41,869 nt of DNA from Candidatus Bathyarchaeota archaeon (GTDB lineage Archaea; Thermoproteota; Bathyarchaeia; TCS64; B23), in assembly GCA_937898665.1 (NCBI GenBank), contig CALEIY010000138.1, positions 1-41,869 of the forward strand, read 5' to 3'. A program made the translations under genes and the position numbers. This document shows, one piece after another, positions 31,375 through 38,485 of the stretch (the first letter of the stretch is position 1; each line of letters starts with the position of its first letter). The notes under the pieces were generated by a model. The model saw nothing but the letters and a program-made list of their open reading frames with translations, had not been told where the DNA came from and did no database searches.

Positions 31375-32700
31375 ATGCCAAACCTCCAGGGTTATAGGGG
31401 GCCTCTCAGGGAGCTTCTGGAGAGGAGCGGCGTCGACGTAGGAGACCTCATCAGAGTTGAGAAGGGCGGCCGCATCTATGAGGGCTATCTAATGCCCCGC
31501 CTAGAGACAGCCGATGAGTGGCATCTCGTTTTGAAGCTGAGGAGTGGATACAACATAGGCGTCGCCTACGAGCCCTCGATGAGGGTCACGAGGCTGGGAG
31601 CCGCCGTCAAACCCGAATTCAGGCCTCCACCGCTTCCGGAGCAGAGGAGTGGCCTACCGAAGGTGAGCATCATCAGCACAGGTGGAACCATAGCCAGTAG
31701 GGTTGACTATATCACCGGAGGAGTCCACGCAGCCATCTCCTCCAGAGACCTCCTAAGCATAGTCCCAGAGCTGGCTGACATCGCCCTCGTCGAGGCCGAC
31801 ATCCTATACAGCCTCTTCAGCGAGAACATAGAGGCTCAGCACTGGTCGGGGATGGCGAGGAAGGTGGCTGAGAAGATCAAATCCGGAGCCGAGGGAGTCG
31901 TCATCACCCATGGAACCGACACGATGGGATACTCAGCCGCAGCCCTCAGCTTCGCCCTAAGAAATCTCCCAGTCCCAGTGATCTTCGTCGGCTCCCAGAG
32001 GAGCTCCGACAGGCCAAGCTCCGATGCGGCTACAAACCTCATAGGAGCCGTCACGGCTGCGGCCTACGCCCCCTTCGCCGAGGTGGTCGTGGCGATGCAT
32101 GAGACCACGTCGGATACCAGCATAGCGCTTCATAGGGGGACGAAGGTGAGAAAGTGTCACACCAGCAGCCGATACGCCTTCAGGTCTGTGAACGCCAGGC
32201 CCATAGCGAGAGTTGTCAAGGGCCGAGTTGAGATGATCGCTGAGGATTATAGGCCTAGGGGGGATGGGGAGCTGGAGCTCCAAGATCGCTTCGATGAACG
32301 GGTCGCCCTCATCAAGTTCCATCCAGGCTTTAATCCATCCCTCATCGAATGGCTCGTCGACGAGGGTTATAGGGGGATAATCCTCGAGGGGACAGGCCTC
32401 GGCCATGTAAGCTCCAAATGCTATGGGCCTCTGAGAAGGGCCGTCAAGGAGGGCCTAATCGTGGGTATGACCTCTCAGTGTCTCTGGGGGAGGGTGAATA
32501 TGAACGTCTATACGACGGGCCGTGAACTCCAGCAGATCGGCGTCGAGCCCCTCGGCGATATGCTGCCTGAGACGGCCCTGGTGAAGTTGATGTGGGCGCT
32601 CGGCGTCTCCTCCTCGAGGGAGGAGGCCCTAGAGCTGATGAGGCGAAACATCGCTGGAGAATACTCGGATCGCACCCTCTACGAGGAGGTGAGGCCATGA
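31375..32700 (+). CDS. gatD: Glutamyl-tRNA(Gln) amidotransferase subunit D
   Basis: The protein of about 441 residues has the GatD N-terminal region (GDLIRVEKGGRIYEGYLMPR) and an L-asparaginase-like domain: ISTGGTIASRVDY with the nucleophilic Thr, VITHGTDTMGYSAAAL with the second Thr-Asp pair, VGSQRSSDRPSSDA, and HTSSRYAFRSVNARP. It supplies ammonia from glutamine for conversion of Glu-tRNA(Gln) to Gln-tRNA(Gln). I chose the ATG at 31375 because a Shine-Dalgarno GAGGTGA (31363-31369) ends 5 nt before it, the same spacing as at dnaG. It overlaps gatE by 4 bp (ATGA). Confidence 0.95.
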   Translation: MPNLQGYRGPLRELLERSGVDVGDLIRVEKGGRIYEGYLMPRLETADEWHLVLKLRSGYNIGVAYEPSMRVTRLGAAVKPEFRPPPLPEQRSGLPKVSIISTGGTIASRVDYITGGVHAAISSRDLLSIVPELADIALVEADILYSLFSENIEAQHWSGMARKVAEKIKSGAEGVVITHGTDTMGYSAAALSFALRNLPVPVIFVGSQRSSDRPSSDAATNLIGAVTAAAYAPFAEVVVAMHETTSDTSIALHRGTKVRKCHTSSRYAFRSVNARPIARVVKGRVEMIAEDYRPRGDGELELQDRFDERVALIKFHPGFNPSLIEWLVDEGYRGIILEGTGLGHVSSKCYGPLRRAVKEGLIVGMTSQCLWGRVNMNVYTTGRELQQIGVEPLGDMLPETALVKLMWALGVSSSREEALELMRRNIAGEYSDRTLYEEVRP

Positions 32701-34613
32701 AGATCGACTATGAGGCCATAGGATTGAAGGTGGGATTGGAGGTTCACCAGGAGCTGGACACCAGGCATAAGCTCTTCTGCCACTGCCCCCCTAAGCTCTT
32801 CAGGGAGGAGCCTGAATACACCTTCGTCCGCCGCCTGAGGCCCAGCCAGAGCGAGCTGGGGGAGGTTGACCCGGCAGCCCTCTTCGAGTTCCTGAAGGGT
32901 AAGACCATAGTCTACGAGGCTAATAGGGAGACTAGCTGCCTCGTGGAGATGGATGAGGAGCCTCCAGGGCCGCTGAATGATGAGGCCCTCGACATCTGCC
33001 TCACCTTCGCCCTGATGGTGGGCGCCCAGCCCGTCGACGAGGTTCACGTTATGCGTAAGATCGTCGTCGACGGCTCCAACACGACGGGCTTTCAGAGAAC
33101 CTGCGTCGTCGCCCTCGGAGGCGAGATAGAGGTGGAGGGGAAGCGTATCCACCTGGAGCAGATATGCCTGGAGGAGGATGCGGCGAGGAAGATCGCTGAG
33201 GAGGGTGGAGTCGTAAGATATCGCATCGATAGATTGGGCATCCCCCTCATAGAGGTGACGACGGCCCCCGAGATAGGGTCTCCCTCAGAGGCGAGGAAGG
33301 TGGCCCACGCCATAGGCAGAATTCTAAGAGCCACGGGGCGAGTCCGCAGAGGCCTCGGAACCATAAGGCAGGATCTAAACATCTCCATAAGGGGCGGCGC
33401 CCTCATCGAGATTAAGGGGGTTCAGGAGCTAGACCTCGTCGAGAAGGTCGTCGAATACGAGGCGATGAGGCAGCTGAGGCTGCTGGAGATCGCCGAGGAG
33501 CTTAGAAGTCGAGGCCTAAAGCCCGAGGATCTCGAAGGCCTGGAGCCGGTTGATGTCTCAGACCTCTTCAGGGAGACGAGATGCCGCATACTGCGGAGGG
33601 AGCTGAAGCGTAAGGGGCGCATCTACGCCTTGAGGCTTCCAAGATTCGGGGGCCTCCTGGGCAGGGAGCTATGCCCTGGGAGGCGCCTTGGAACAGAGAT
33701 GGCTGACAGGGCTAAGTTCTGGGGAGGCGTGGAGGGGATACTCCACACGGATGAGCTTCCAGGCTACGATATAACAGCTGAGGAGGTGGAGGCCCTCCGC
33801 AGGCGGGTGGATGCTGAGCCTGGAGACGCCGTCGTCATCGTCGCGGGGGAGGCTGAGCGGTGTAGGAGGGCCTTAAAGGCCGTGCTGGAGAGAGCCGTAG
33901 AGGCCCTGGAGGGCGTGCCAAGCGAGACGAGGGCCGCCAATCCAGATGGGACTACGCATTACACGCGGCCTAGGCCTGGCCCAGCAAGGATGTATCCGGA
34001 GACCGATGTCGTCTCGATTCCGATTACGGAGGAGCGTCTAAGGAGGCTGAGGGAGAACCTCCCCGAGATGCCCGAGGAGAAGCTGAGGAGATTCATGGAG
34101 GAGTATAAGCTGAATGAGAAGCTCGCCAGGCAGATCATAGACTCCGAATACACAGCCCTCTTCGAGGAGATAGCTAGAAGCCTAAAGGTCTCGCCGACGC
34201 TGATAGCGGTGACACTCACCGAGACCCTTAAGAGCCTATCCAGAGAGGGGGTGAGGGTCGACCTCATCGGCGACGACGCCTTGAGAGAGATCTTCAAACT
34301 AATCGAGGAGGGGGCGATGATGAAGGAGGCCATCCCCGACGTCCTCACATGGCTAGCTGAACATCCCGACTCGACGGCTAGGGAGGCCCTCAGAGAGCTG
34401 GGATTGGAGCTCCTCTCGAGGGAGGAGCTTGAGGCCATCATCAAGGCGAAGATAGAGGAGAATATCAAACTCCTTAAGGAGCGCGGCCCCAGGGCCTTTG
34501 GCCCCCTGATGGGGAGGGTGATGTCGGAGGTGCGGGGTCGAGCCAACCCAGCTGAGGTGCAGGAGATTCTTAGAACCCTTATAAGTGAGCGGCTGAAGGG
34601 GTTGGAGGGCTAA
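32697..34613 (+). CDS. gatE: Glutamyl-tRNA(Gln) amidotransferase subunit E
   Basis: The 638-residue protein has the GatB/E cradle (KVGLEVHQELDTRHKLFCHCPP, YEANRETSCLVEMDEEPPGP, HVMRKIVVDGSNTTGFQRT, GTIRQDLNISIRGGALIEIKG), the GatE-specific AspRS-like insertion around residues 270-400 (GRIYALRLPRFGGLLGRELCPGRR), GPARMYPETDV, and the C-terminal helical/YqeY tail. It activates Glu-tRNA(Gln) and, with GatD, makes Gln-tRNA(Gln); this archaeon therefore probably lacks GlnRS. The start is the ATG of the ATGA overlap with gatD; the longer ORF from 32592 runs inside gatD and is rejected. Confidence 0.96.
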   Translation: MKIDYEAIGLKVGLEVHQELDTRHKLFCHCPPKLFREEPEYTFVRRLRPSQSELGEVDPAALFEFLKGKTIVYEANRETSCLVEMDEEPPGPLNDEALDICLTFALMVGAQPVDEVHVMRKIVVDGSNTTGFQRTCVVALGGEIEVEGKRIHLEQICLEEDAARKIAEEGGVVRYRIDRLGIPLIEVTTAPEIGSPSEARKVAHAIGRILRATGRVRRGLGTIRQDLNISIRGGALIEIKGVQELDLVEKVVEYEAMRQLRLLEIAEELRSRGLKPEDLEGLEPVDVSDLFRETRCRILRRELKRKGRIYALRLPRFGGLLGRELCPGRRLGTEMADRAKFWGGVEGILHTDELPGYDITAEEVEALRRRVDAEPGDAVVIVAGEAERCRRALKAVLERAVEALEGVPSETRAANPDGTTHYTRPRPGPARMYPETDVVSIPITEERLRRLRENLPEMPEEKLRRFMEEYKLNEKLARQIIDSEYTALFEEIARSLKVSPTLIAVTLTETLKSLSREGVRVDLIGDDALREIFKLIEEGAMMKEAIPDVLTWLAEHPDSTAREALRELGLELLSREELEAIIKAKIEENIKLLKERGPRAFGPLMGRVMSEVRGRANPAEVQEILRTLISERLKGLEG

Positions 34614-34835
34614 ACCCCTTTATAATTCTCTGAGTCCCCCAATTCATAGATTATTAAATTTCATCGGGTTTAGCGGAGGAAGATTTAATTGATTGGTGAA
34701 GGGGACGATCTCAAAGGAGTCAATTATCGAGGGGTGTTCACTCCCTCTGGGATTTATTCACCCATATAAGACGTGGCAAGTATTATAGACCCCATCCATA
34801 ATAATTACGTCGAAGACCCCTCTCAGTGGTTAGCC

Positions 34836-35270
34836 ATGGGTAGGCCCGCCTTCAGGTTGAGGGTGAGGATCGGCGACATGGAGGTGGAGATGGGAGGGGA
34901 ACGTGAGGAAGTCCTCTCCACCCTCGAAGACCTCGGTGGAATCATCTATAAGGTTTCAAGGGCCTTCAGGATGAAGGAGGCGCGGGGGAATCCAGAGGCC
35001 CTGGAGGTGGAGGAGGGGAAGGGGGAGTATCCGAGGATACCCTGGACATCGCGATGTAGTGAAGCCGTTATATCGCTTCTATCGACGGAGTGGGGTAAGA
35101 CTCCGCGCACCCTCTCCGAGCTGAGGGAGGCGATGGAGGCCAACGCGATATTCTTCCCGAAGACAACCCTCTCCGGCGTCCTCGTCTGGCTGGTGAAGCG
35201 TGGCAAGCTCAGACGATGGAGGGATAAGAAGCGAGGCTACCTATACGTCCTCAATGAGGAGGAGGGGTGA
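34836..35270 (+). CDS. HTH protein with an IEV-type N-terminal domain (first of pair)
   Basis: This protein of about 144 residues has two parts. The N-terminal 45 residues, including RLRVRIGDMEVEMGGEREEV, parallel the start of the next gene: a short beta hairpin with an E-x-E-V/M pattern, then a helix holding EEVLSTLEDL. The C-terminal 80 residues look like a winged helix: SRCSEAVISLLSTEWG, TLSELREAMEANA, TTLSGVLVWLVKRGKLRRWRDK, GYLYVLNEE. I prefer the ATG at 34836; a GTG at 34773 would sit on top of the TATA-like elements (ATATAAG 34763-34770). It is likely a DNA-binding regulator. The stop codon abuts the TTG start of the next gene. The AT-rich 159-bp region before it separates it from gatE. 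Confidence 0.6.
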   Translation: MGRPAFRLRVRIGDMEVEMGGEREEVLSTLEDLGGIIYKVSRAFRMKEARGNPEALEVEEGKGEYPRIPWTSRCSEAVISLLSTEWGKTPRTLSELREAMEANAIFFPKTTLSGVLVWLVKRGKLRRWRDKKRGYLYVLNEEEG

Positions 35271-35738
35271 TTGCCACGCATAAGGGTTGGAATCAAAACC
35301 ACCTTCGGTGAGATAGAGGTAAGCGGCGAGACAGCTGAGGAGGTTCTGAAGGCCCTAGAGGAGATCGACGAGGTCTTCCTCAGAGAGGTTGACAACCGAA
35401 TCTCATCTCTGATGGTCAATAGGGCTAGAGACAGCCTCAGGGGCATAGTGGAGATGAGGGGTGACGGCCCCATAATCGTCACCAAGAAGAGGCTCACCCA
35501 CTATGAGGCCATAGGCCTCATACTCTACTCGATGAAGGATCACCAGGCATCGAGTGGGGAGATAAAGAGATGCCTAGCCGCAAGTGGGAGGAAGGTCACA
35601 GTCCCCGCCAGGCTCCATGAGATGAGGAGGAGGGGATACATCTTCAAACCGGCTGAGAGATCTCCGATATACAAGTTATCAACCAAGGGTGTGAAGTGGA
35701 TAGAGGAGGAGGTTCTCCCACAGCTGAGGAAGAGGTGA
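35271..35738 (+). CDS. HTH protein with an IEV-type N-terminal domain (second of pair)
   Basis: The 155-residue protein starts at a TTG directly after the previous stop codon. Its start, IRVGIKTTFGEIEVSGETAEEVLKAL, aligns with that of the preceding gene, indicating paralogy of this domain. After a linker, the C-terminal part is a winged helix: THYEAIGLILYSMKDHQ, SGEIKRCLAASG, VPARLHEMRRRGYIF, SPIYKLSTKGVKWIEEE. The final STKG-x-KW is a common wing/dimer end of archaeal regulators. The two genes form a tandem. It converges on the five-gene wHTH operon, 122 bp away. The function of the N-terminal domain is unknown to me; ligand or protein binding is a guess. Confidence 0.65.
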   Translation: MPRIRVGIKTTFGEIEVSGETAEEVLKALEEIDEVFLREVDNRISSLMVNRARDSLRGIVEMRGDGPIIVTKKRLTHYEAIGLILYSMKDHQASSGEIKRCLAASGRKVTVPARLHEMRRRGYIFKPAERSPIYKLSTKGVKWIEEEVLPQLRKR

Positions 35739-35860
35739 CCAGGGATAGAGGGAGGGGTCATGCCAGGGGAGTTTGAAATAGGCCTCTAAAGGCTTCTGGA
35801 GACCCCGAATCCGCCATCCCAGGCTGAATCGTGCCTCCTTGTCCACGTCTAGAGCTGGGT

Positions 35861-36175
35861 TCAGCCCCTCTCCCCTGAGGCCTCATAGAGGTCTGAGACC
35901 AATTGGAGTAGGCTTAGGATTATCAACTTATGATCACAGGTGTAGGCCCCATTCCTGAAGGGGGTTCGCTGTATCAAACCCTTCTCCAAAAGCTTGGCCA
36001 CAGCCCTCTCAGCCGCCTTGGCCGTTAGGCCAAGCTCACCTGCCAACTCCCTGATGGTCATAGCCCTCCCACTCCGGAGGAGGTGATGAAAGACGGCAAA
36101 TTGACTTGGGGCCCTCTTAAGCCTCAGAAGGGCCTCACCCAGCTCTCGGAGCTCCTTCACAACCTCCTCAGACAC
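35861..36175 (-). CDS. Small winged-helix protein 5 of the five-gene operon
   Basis: The last gene of the operon encodes 104 residues: an N-terminal helix with LGEALLRLKRAPSQFAVFHHLL, an HTH of MTIRELAGELGLTAKAAERAVAKLLEKGLI, a wing around TPFRNGAYTC, and a C-terminal helix IILSLLQLVSDLYEA that is probably a dimerization arm. It shares the overall architecture of the other four but little sequence identity. The ATG overlaps the preceding gene by 8 bp. Confidence 0.72.
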   Translation of the reverse strand: MSEEVVKELRELGEALLRLKRAPSQFAVFHHLLRSGRAMTIRELAGELGLTAKAAERAVAKLLEKGLIQRTPFRNGAYTCDHKLIILSLLQLVSDLYEASGERG

Positions 36176-36443
36176 CTCCCAACTCCTCCTTCAAAACCCT
36201 ATAGAGCTTCATGAGTATATCATAGGGGGTGACCCTGGAGATGTATCCCTGGGGGGTCGAGGAGACGAGGCCAGCCTCCTTGAGCTCAGCCAGCCTCGCC
36301 CTCACAGTTGAGGGCTTCTCTCCCAGGCTCTCAGCTATCTCCGAGGGCTTTAGGGGGCCCTCCCTGAAGGAGAGGTAGCAGAGAACCTTGAAGGCTGAGG
36401 TTTCAAGCCTCAGATCCTCCAGCCCCCTAATCCTCCCCTTCAT
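36168..36443 (-). CDS. Small winged-helix protein 4 of the five-gene operon
   Basis: The 91-residue protein has SAFKVLCYLSFREGP as first helix, an HTH of LKPSEIAESLGEKPSTVRARLAELKEAGLV, a wing SSTPQGYI, and a C-terminal helix ILMKLYRVLKEELG. It is the copy closest to generic archaeal wHTH regulators. It overlaps the preceding gene by 4 bp (ATGA) and the next by 8 bp, so translation of the set is coupled. Confidence 0.75.
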   Translation of the reverse strand: MKGRIRGLEDLRLETSAFKVLCYLSFREGPLKPSEIAESLGEKPSTVRARLAELKEAGLVSSTPQGYISRVTPYDILMKLYRVLKEELGGV

Positions 36444-36700
36444 CCTCCCCTCTCCAGATACTCCCTCAATAGAGGTGCGAGGATCGCCCCCAGCTTATAT
36501 CGATATACTCCTCTCGCCACCCGTTCCACCAGACCCTTATTGTGGAGGTTGTGCAGCGCGATGTTGACGGCGTTCACCGTCATAGACAGCCTCTTAGCGA
36601 TCTCCTGCGACGACATAGGCTCCCCATTCTCCACTAGGCAGAGTAGCACCTCCCTCTGGCTCACAGCCCTCCTCAGGCTCTCCAGGGCATCGGAGGCCAA
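36440..36700 (-). CDS. Small winged-helix protein 3 of the five-gene operon
   Basis: The 86-residue protein has SQREVLLCLVENGEP, an HTH of MSSQEIAKRLSMTVNAVNIALHNLHNKGLV, a wing RVARGVYRY, and a C-terminal helix ILAPLLREYLERG. It has the same short layout as its neighbours. A 12-bp gap separates it from the preceding gene, the only spacer in the operon, and it overlaps the next gene by 4 bp. Confidence 0.75.
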   Translation of the reverse strand: MASDALESLRRAVSQREVLLCLVENGEPMSSQEIAKRLSMTVNAVNIALHNLHNKGLVERVARGVYRYKLGAILAPLLREYLERGG

Positions 36701-36712
36701 GGCAACCCACGC

Positions 36713-36988
36713 CTAACCCTTCAATAGCCTGGCGTAGAGGTGGGAGAGAACCTCGACGAGGGGGAGCTGCTTCACAGCGGCGTAGGATCCATCCTCCCGC
36801 TGGGTGACAAACCCCCTCCTCAGCAGCGTCCTCAGGGCAGGCCTCACGGTTCCAGGTGAGATACCCGTCTCCTCGGCGATCTGACTTGGAGACATGGCTC
36901 CCCTGAGGGAGAGGTGTAGAAAGATCTTGAAGAGGCTCGTCGTCGGCGACAGCTCCTCAAGCGCCCTGTCCAGGATGGATTCAGCCAT
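36713..36988 (-). CDS. Small winged-helix protein 2 of the five-gene operon
   Basis: The 91-residue protein has TSLFKIFLHLSLRGA, an HTH of MSPSQIAEETGISPGTVRPALRTLLRRGFV, a wing TQREDGSYA, and a C-terminal helix LVEVLSHLYARLLKG. SLFKIFLHLS and the SAFKVLCYLS of protein 4 suggest these two are closest to each other. Its ATG overlaps the preceding stop by one base (TGATG). Confidence 0.75.
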   Translation of the reverse strand: MAESILDRALEELSPTTSLFKIFLHLSLRGAMSPSQIAEETGISPGTVRPALRTLLRRGFVTQREDGSYAAVKQLPLVEVLSHLYARLLKG

Positions 36989-37233
36989 CAGCTACCACCC
37001 CGCTCAAGCGCCTCTATTCTCTCAAGGAGGTGTAGCAGGATTCCCTCATAATTTACGGAGTAGTTTCCCCTTCCCTCCCTTCTGAGCAGCCCCTCCTCGC
37101 AGAGCCTGGCGTAGATGGCCTTCACCGAGTTGTAGTTCGCGCCGAGTCTCTCAGCCATCTCAGAAGGCCCCAGTCCAGGATTCCTGAGGAAGGTCTTGAA
37201 GACAAGCTCTCTCAGGGTTCCCCCTTTCTCCAT
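36988..37233 (-). CDS. Small winged-helix protein 1 of the five-gene operon
   Basis: The first gene of the operon encodes about 81 residues: LRELVFKTFLRNPG, an HTH of LGPSEMAERLGANYNSVKAIYARLCEEGLL, a wing RREGRGNYS, and a C-terminal helix ILLHLLERIEALERG. I chose the ATG at 37233; a TTG at 37239 is in frame and would be leaderless relative to the TTAATTAA element at 37261-37268. It faces the second nurA gene across a 199-bp AT-rich gap. Confidence 0.75.
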   Translation of the reverse strand: MEKGGTLRELVFKTFLRNPGLGPSEMAERLGANYNSVKAIYARLCEEGLLRREGRGNYSVNYEGILLHLLERIEALERGGS

Positions 37234-37260
37234 CTTCAACTATCGATGACGCTTAATCCA

Positions 37261-37268
37261 TTAATTAA
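37261..37268 (-). promoter_or_regulatory. TATA-like palindrome before the wHTH operon
   Basis: TTAATTAA, a perfect 8-bp palindrome, centred 25 bp before the TTG and 31 bp before the ATG options of the first wHTH gene. It sits in the AT-rich 37234-37432 spacer, which otherwise holds the inverted repeat and the nurA2 promoter. Confidence 0.45.
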
Positions 37269-37316
37269 CTTTACTTTTGGCTCAAGACCTAAATGAATCC
37301 CAACTCAATTTTCAGC

Positions 37317-37372
37317 GAGCATATTAATTTCTCCATATATAAATAAAATGGCCAAAATCGGAAATTATGCTC
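37317..37372. repeat. Long imperfect inverted repeat around AT-rich DNA, putative operator
   Basis: Left arm GAGCATATTAATTTC (37317-37331) and right arm GAAATTATGCTC (37361-37372) are reverse complements except for three extra bases in the left arm. Between them lies 29 bp that includes CATATATAAATAAAATG, itself TATA-like. It is located in the divergent spacer between the wHTH operon and nurA2-herA2 and may be a binding site for one of these wHTH dimers; this is inferred from position and symmetry. Confidence 0.5.
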
Positions 37373-37385
37373 GGAGCGATCGCAG

Positions 37386-37396
37386 CATTTAAATAT
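37386..37396 (+). promoter_or_regulatory. TATA element of the second nurA-herA operon
   Basis: CATTTAAATAT, centred near 37392, contains the palindrome ATTTAAAT. The expected transcription start is near 37418, about 15 nt before the GTG at 37433. Confidence 0.45.
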
Positions 37397-37432
37397 CGAA
37401 GAAAGGATTGACGTTATAGTGGTGTTCTGAGG

Positions 37433-38485
37433 GTGGGCTCCCTAGCTCTGGAACAGGCGGAAGTGGGGGAGGGAAACCCCAACCTCTGCCTAGCCATAAG
37501 AAACCTCCTCCTCAACGAGATACCTGAAGATGTGGAGGAGAGCCTCGATGCCCTCCGAAGGCTGGTGGAGAGGCTTAGAGGGGAGCTCACCCTCCACAGC
37601 TTGGAGAGGAGGGAATGTTTCACCTCCGTCGCTGGGGCTGATGCGGGAAGCCAGATACTCCCCCTGGCTTCGAGGAGATACGCCGTCGTGGACGCCCTCG
37701 TCTACGAGGCCCCATCGGGCAGTCGCTTCTTCCTCCCACCCCTATCTCTCGCGTTTCCCTACACCATCTCCGATGAGAGGTTTAGGGGCATCGTCGCCGT
37801 TAGGAGGGAGGCCCTCCTCTACGAGACGCTCATCGAATACCTCAGCCATGATCCCCCTGTGGAGCTAATCCTCGTAGATGGGCCTCTGGCCTTCAGCAAC
37901 TGGTGGAGCATGAGGGGTCGTAGGGCTGATCGTCGGAGGCTCATCGACGCGGTCAACGGCTTTCTAAGAATCTGTCGGGAGCGGGGCATAGCTGTGGCCT
38001 CCATAGTGAAGAGACCCTCAGCCCGATACCTCATCTACCATCTAGGCCTTAAAGAGGAGACGGAGCTTCCAGACGCCTTCCTACTGCTTCACCTCCTGAG
38101 ACCTGGGGAGCGGACAAGCCTCTTCTCACCGAGGGAGGCTCTACGAAGGGTGGTGAGATCAGCCCCCCTAATGGACGCCTTGGAGGCCTCCATCTACTCC
38201 TTCTACTGTCGACTGACCTCAGATTGGGCCATCCCGCCAATCAGGATCGATGTACCGGACTTCTCCCTCAGCCATATCGATGAGATAGCTGATCACTGCT
38301 ACTGGTCATCGATGTGGTGGGGGATCCCGCTGCCCATCCTCAGAGCCGACGAGGAGGTCAGAATCTCGAAGAGGCTGATCGCCGACATATACTCCGAGAT
38401 CATAGGTCGAGTTGGAAGACTTCTCGGAGACGTCTCATATCTAGCACCCTACTGGGGTGAGGGACGGTGGATGGGAACCTCTTAG
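37433..38485 (+). CDS. NurA-family nuclease, second copy
   Basis: The 350-residue protein has the NurA active-site pattern: VAGADAGSQILP with Asp70, RREALLYETLIEY with a likely catalytic Glu near 126, and ELILVDGPLAFS with Asp149. The middle contains an IVKRPSARYL segment and the end an HIDEIADHCYW segment, similar in place to the C-terminal His region of NurA. It is clearly distinct from the canonical copy at 7328-8563 (different length, start and surrounding sequence). The start is GTG at 37433. It overlaps the following HerA-like gene by 19 bp. No Mre11/Rad50 genes accompany it. It is likely a DNA nuclease acting with its own translocase. Confidence 0.85.
   Translation: MGSLALEQAEVGEGNPNLCLAIRNLLLNEIPEDVEESLDALRRLVERLRGELTLHSLERRECFTSVAGADAGSQILPLASRRYAVVDALVYEAPSGSRFFLPPLSLAFPYTISDERFRGIVAVRREALLYETLIEYLSHDPPVELILVDGPLAFSNWWSMRGRRADRRRLIDAVNGFLRICRERGIAVASIVKRPSARYLIYHLGLKEETELPDAFLLLHLLRPGERTSLFSPREALRRVVRSAPLMDALEASIYSFYCRLTSDWAIPPIRIDVPDFSLSHIDEIADHCYWSSMWWGIPLPILRADEEVRISKRLIADIYSEIIGRVGRLLGDVSYLAPYWGEGRWMGTS

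Noticed and set aside
32592-32696. N-terminal extension of GatE
   Set aside because: These codons lie inside gatD in another frame, and GatE homologues begin at the region right after the ATG at 32697.
34773-34835. GTG start adding 21 residues to the first HTH protein
   Set aside because: TATA-like elements lie at 34763-34770, too close for transcription to begin before this GTG, and the extra residues have no counterpart in the paralogous next protein.
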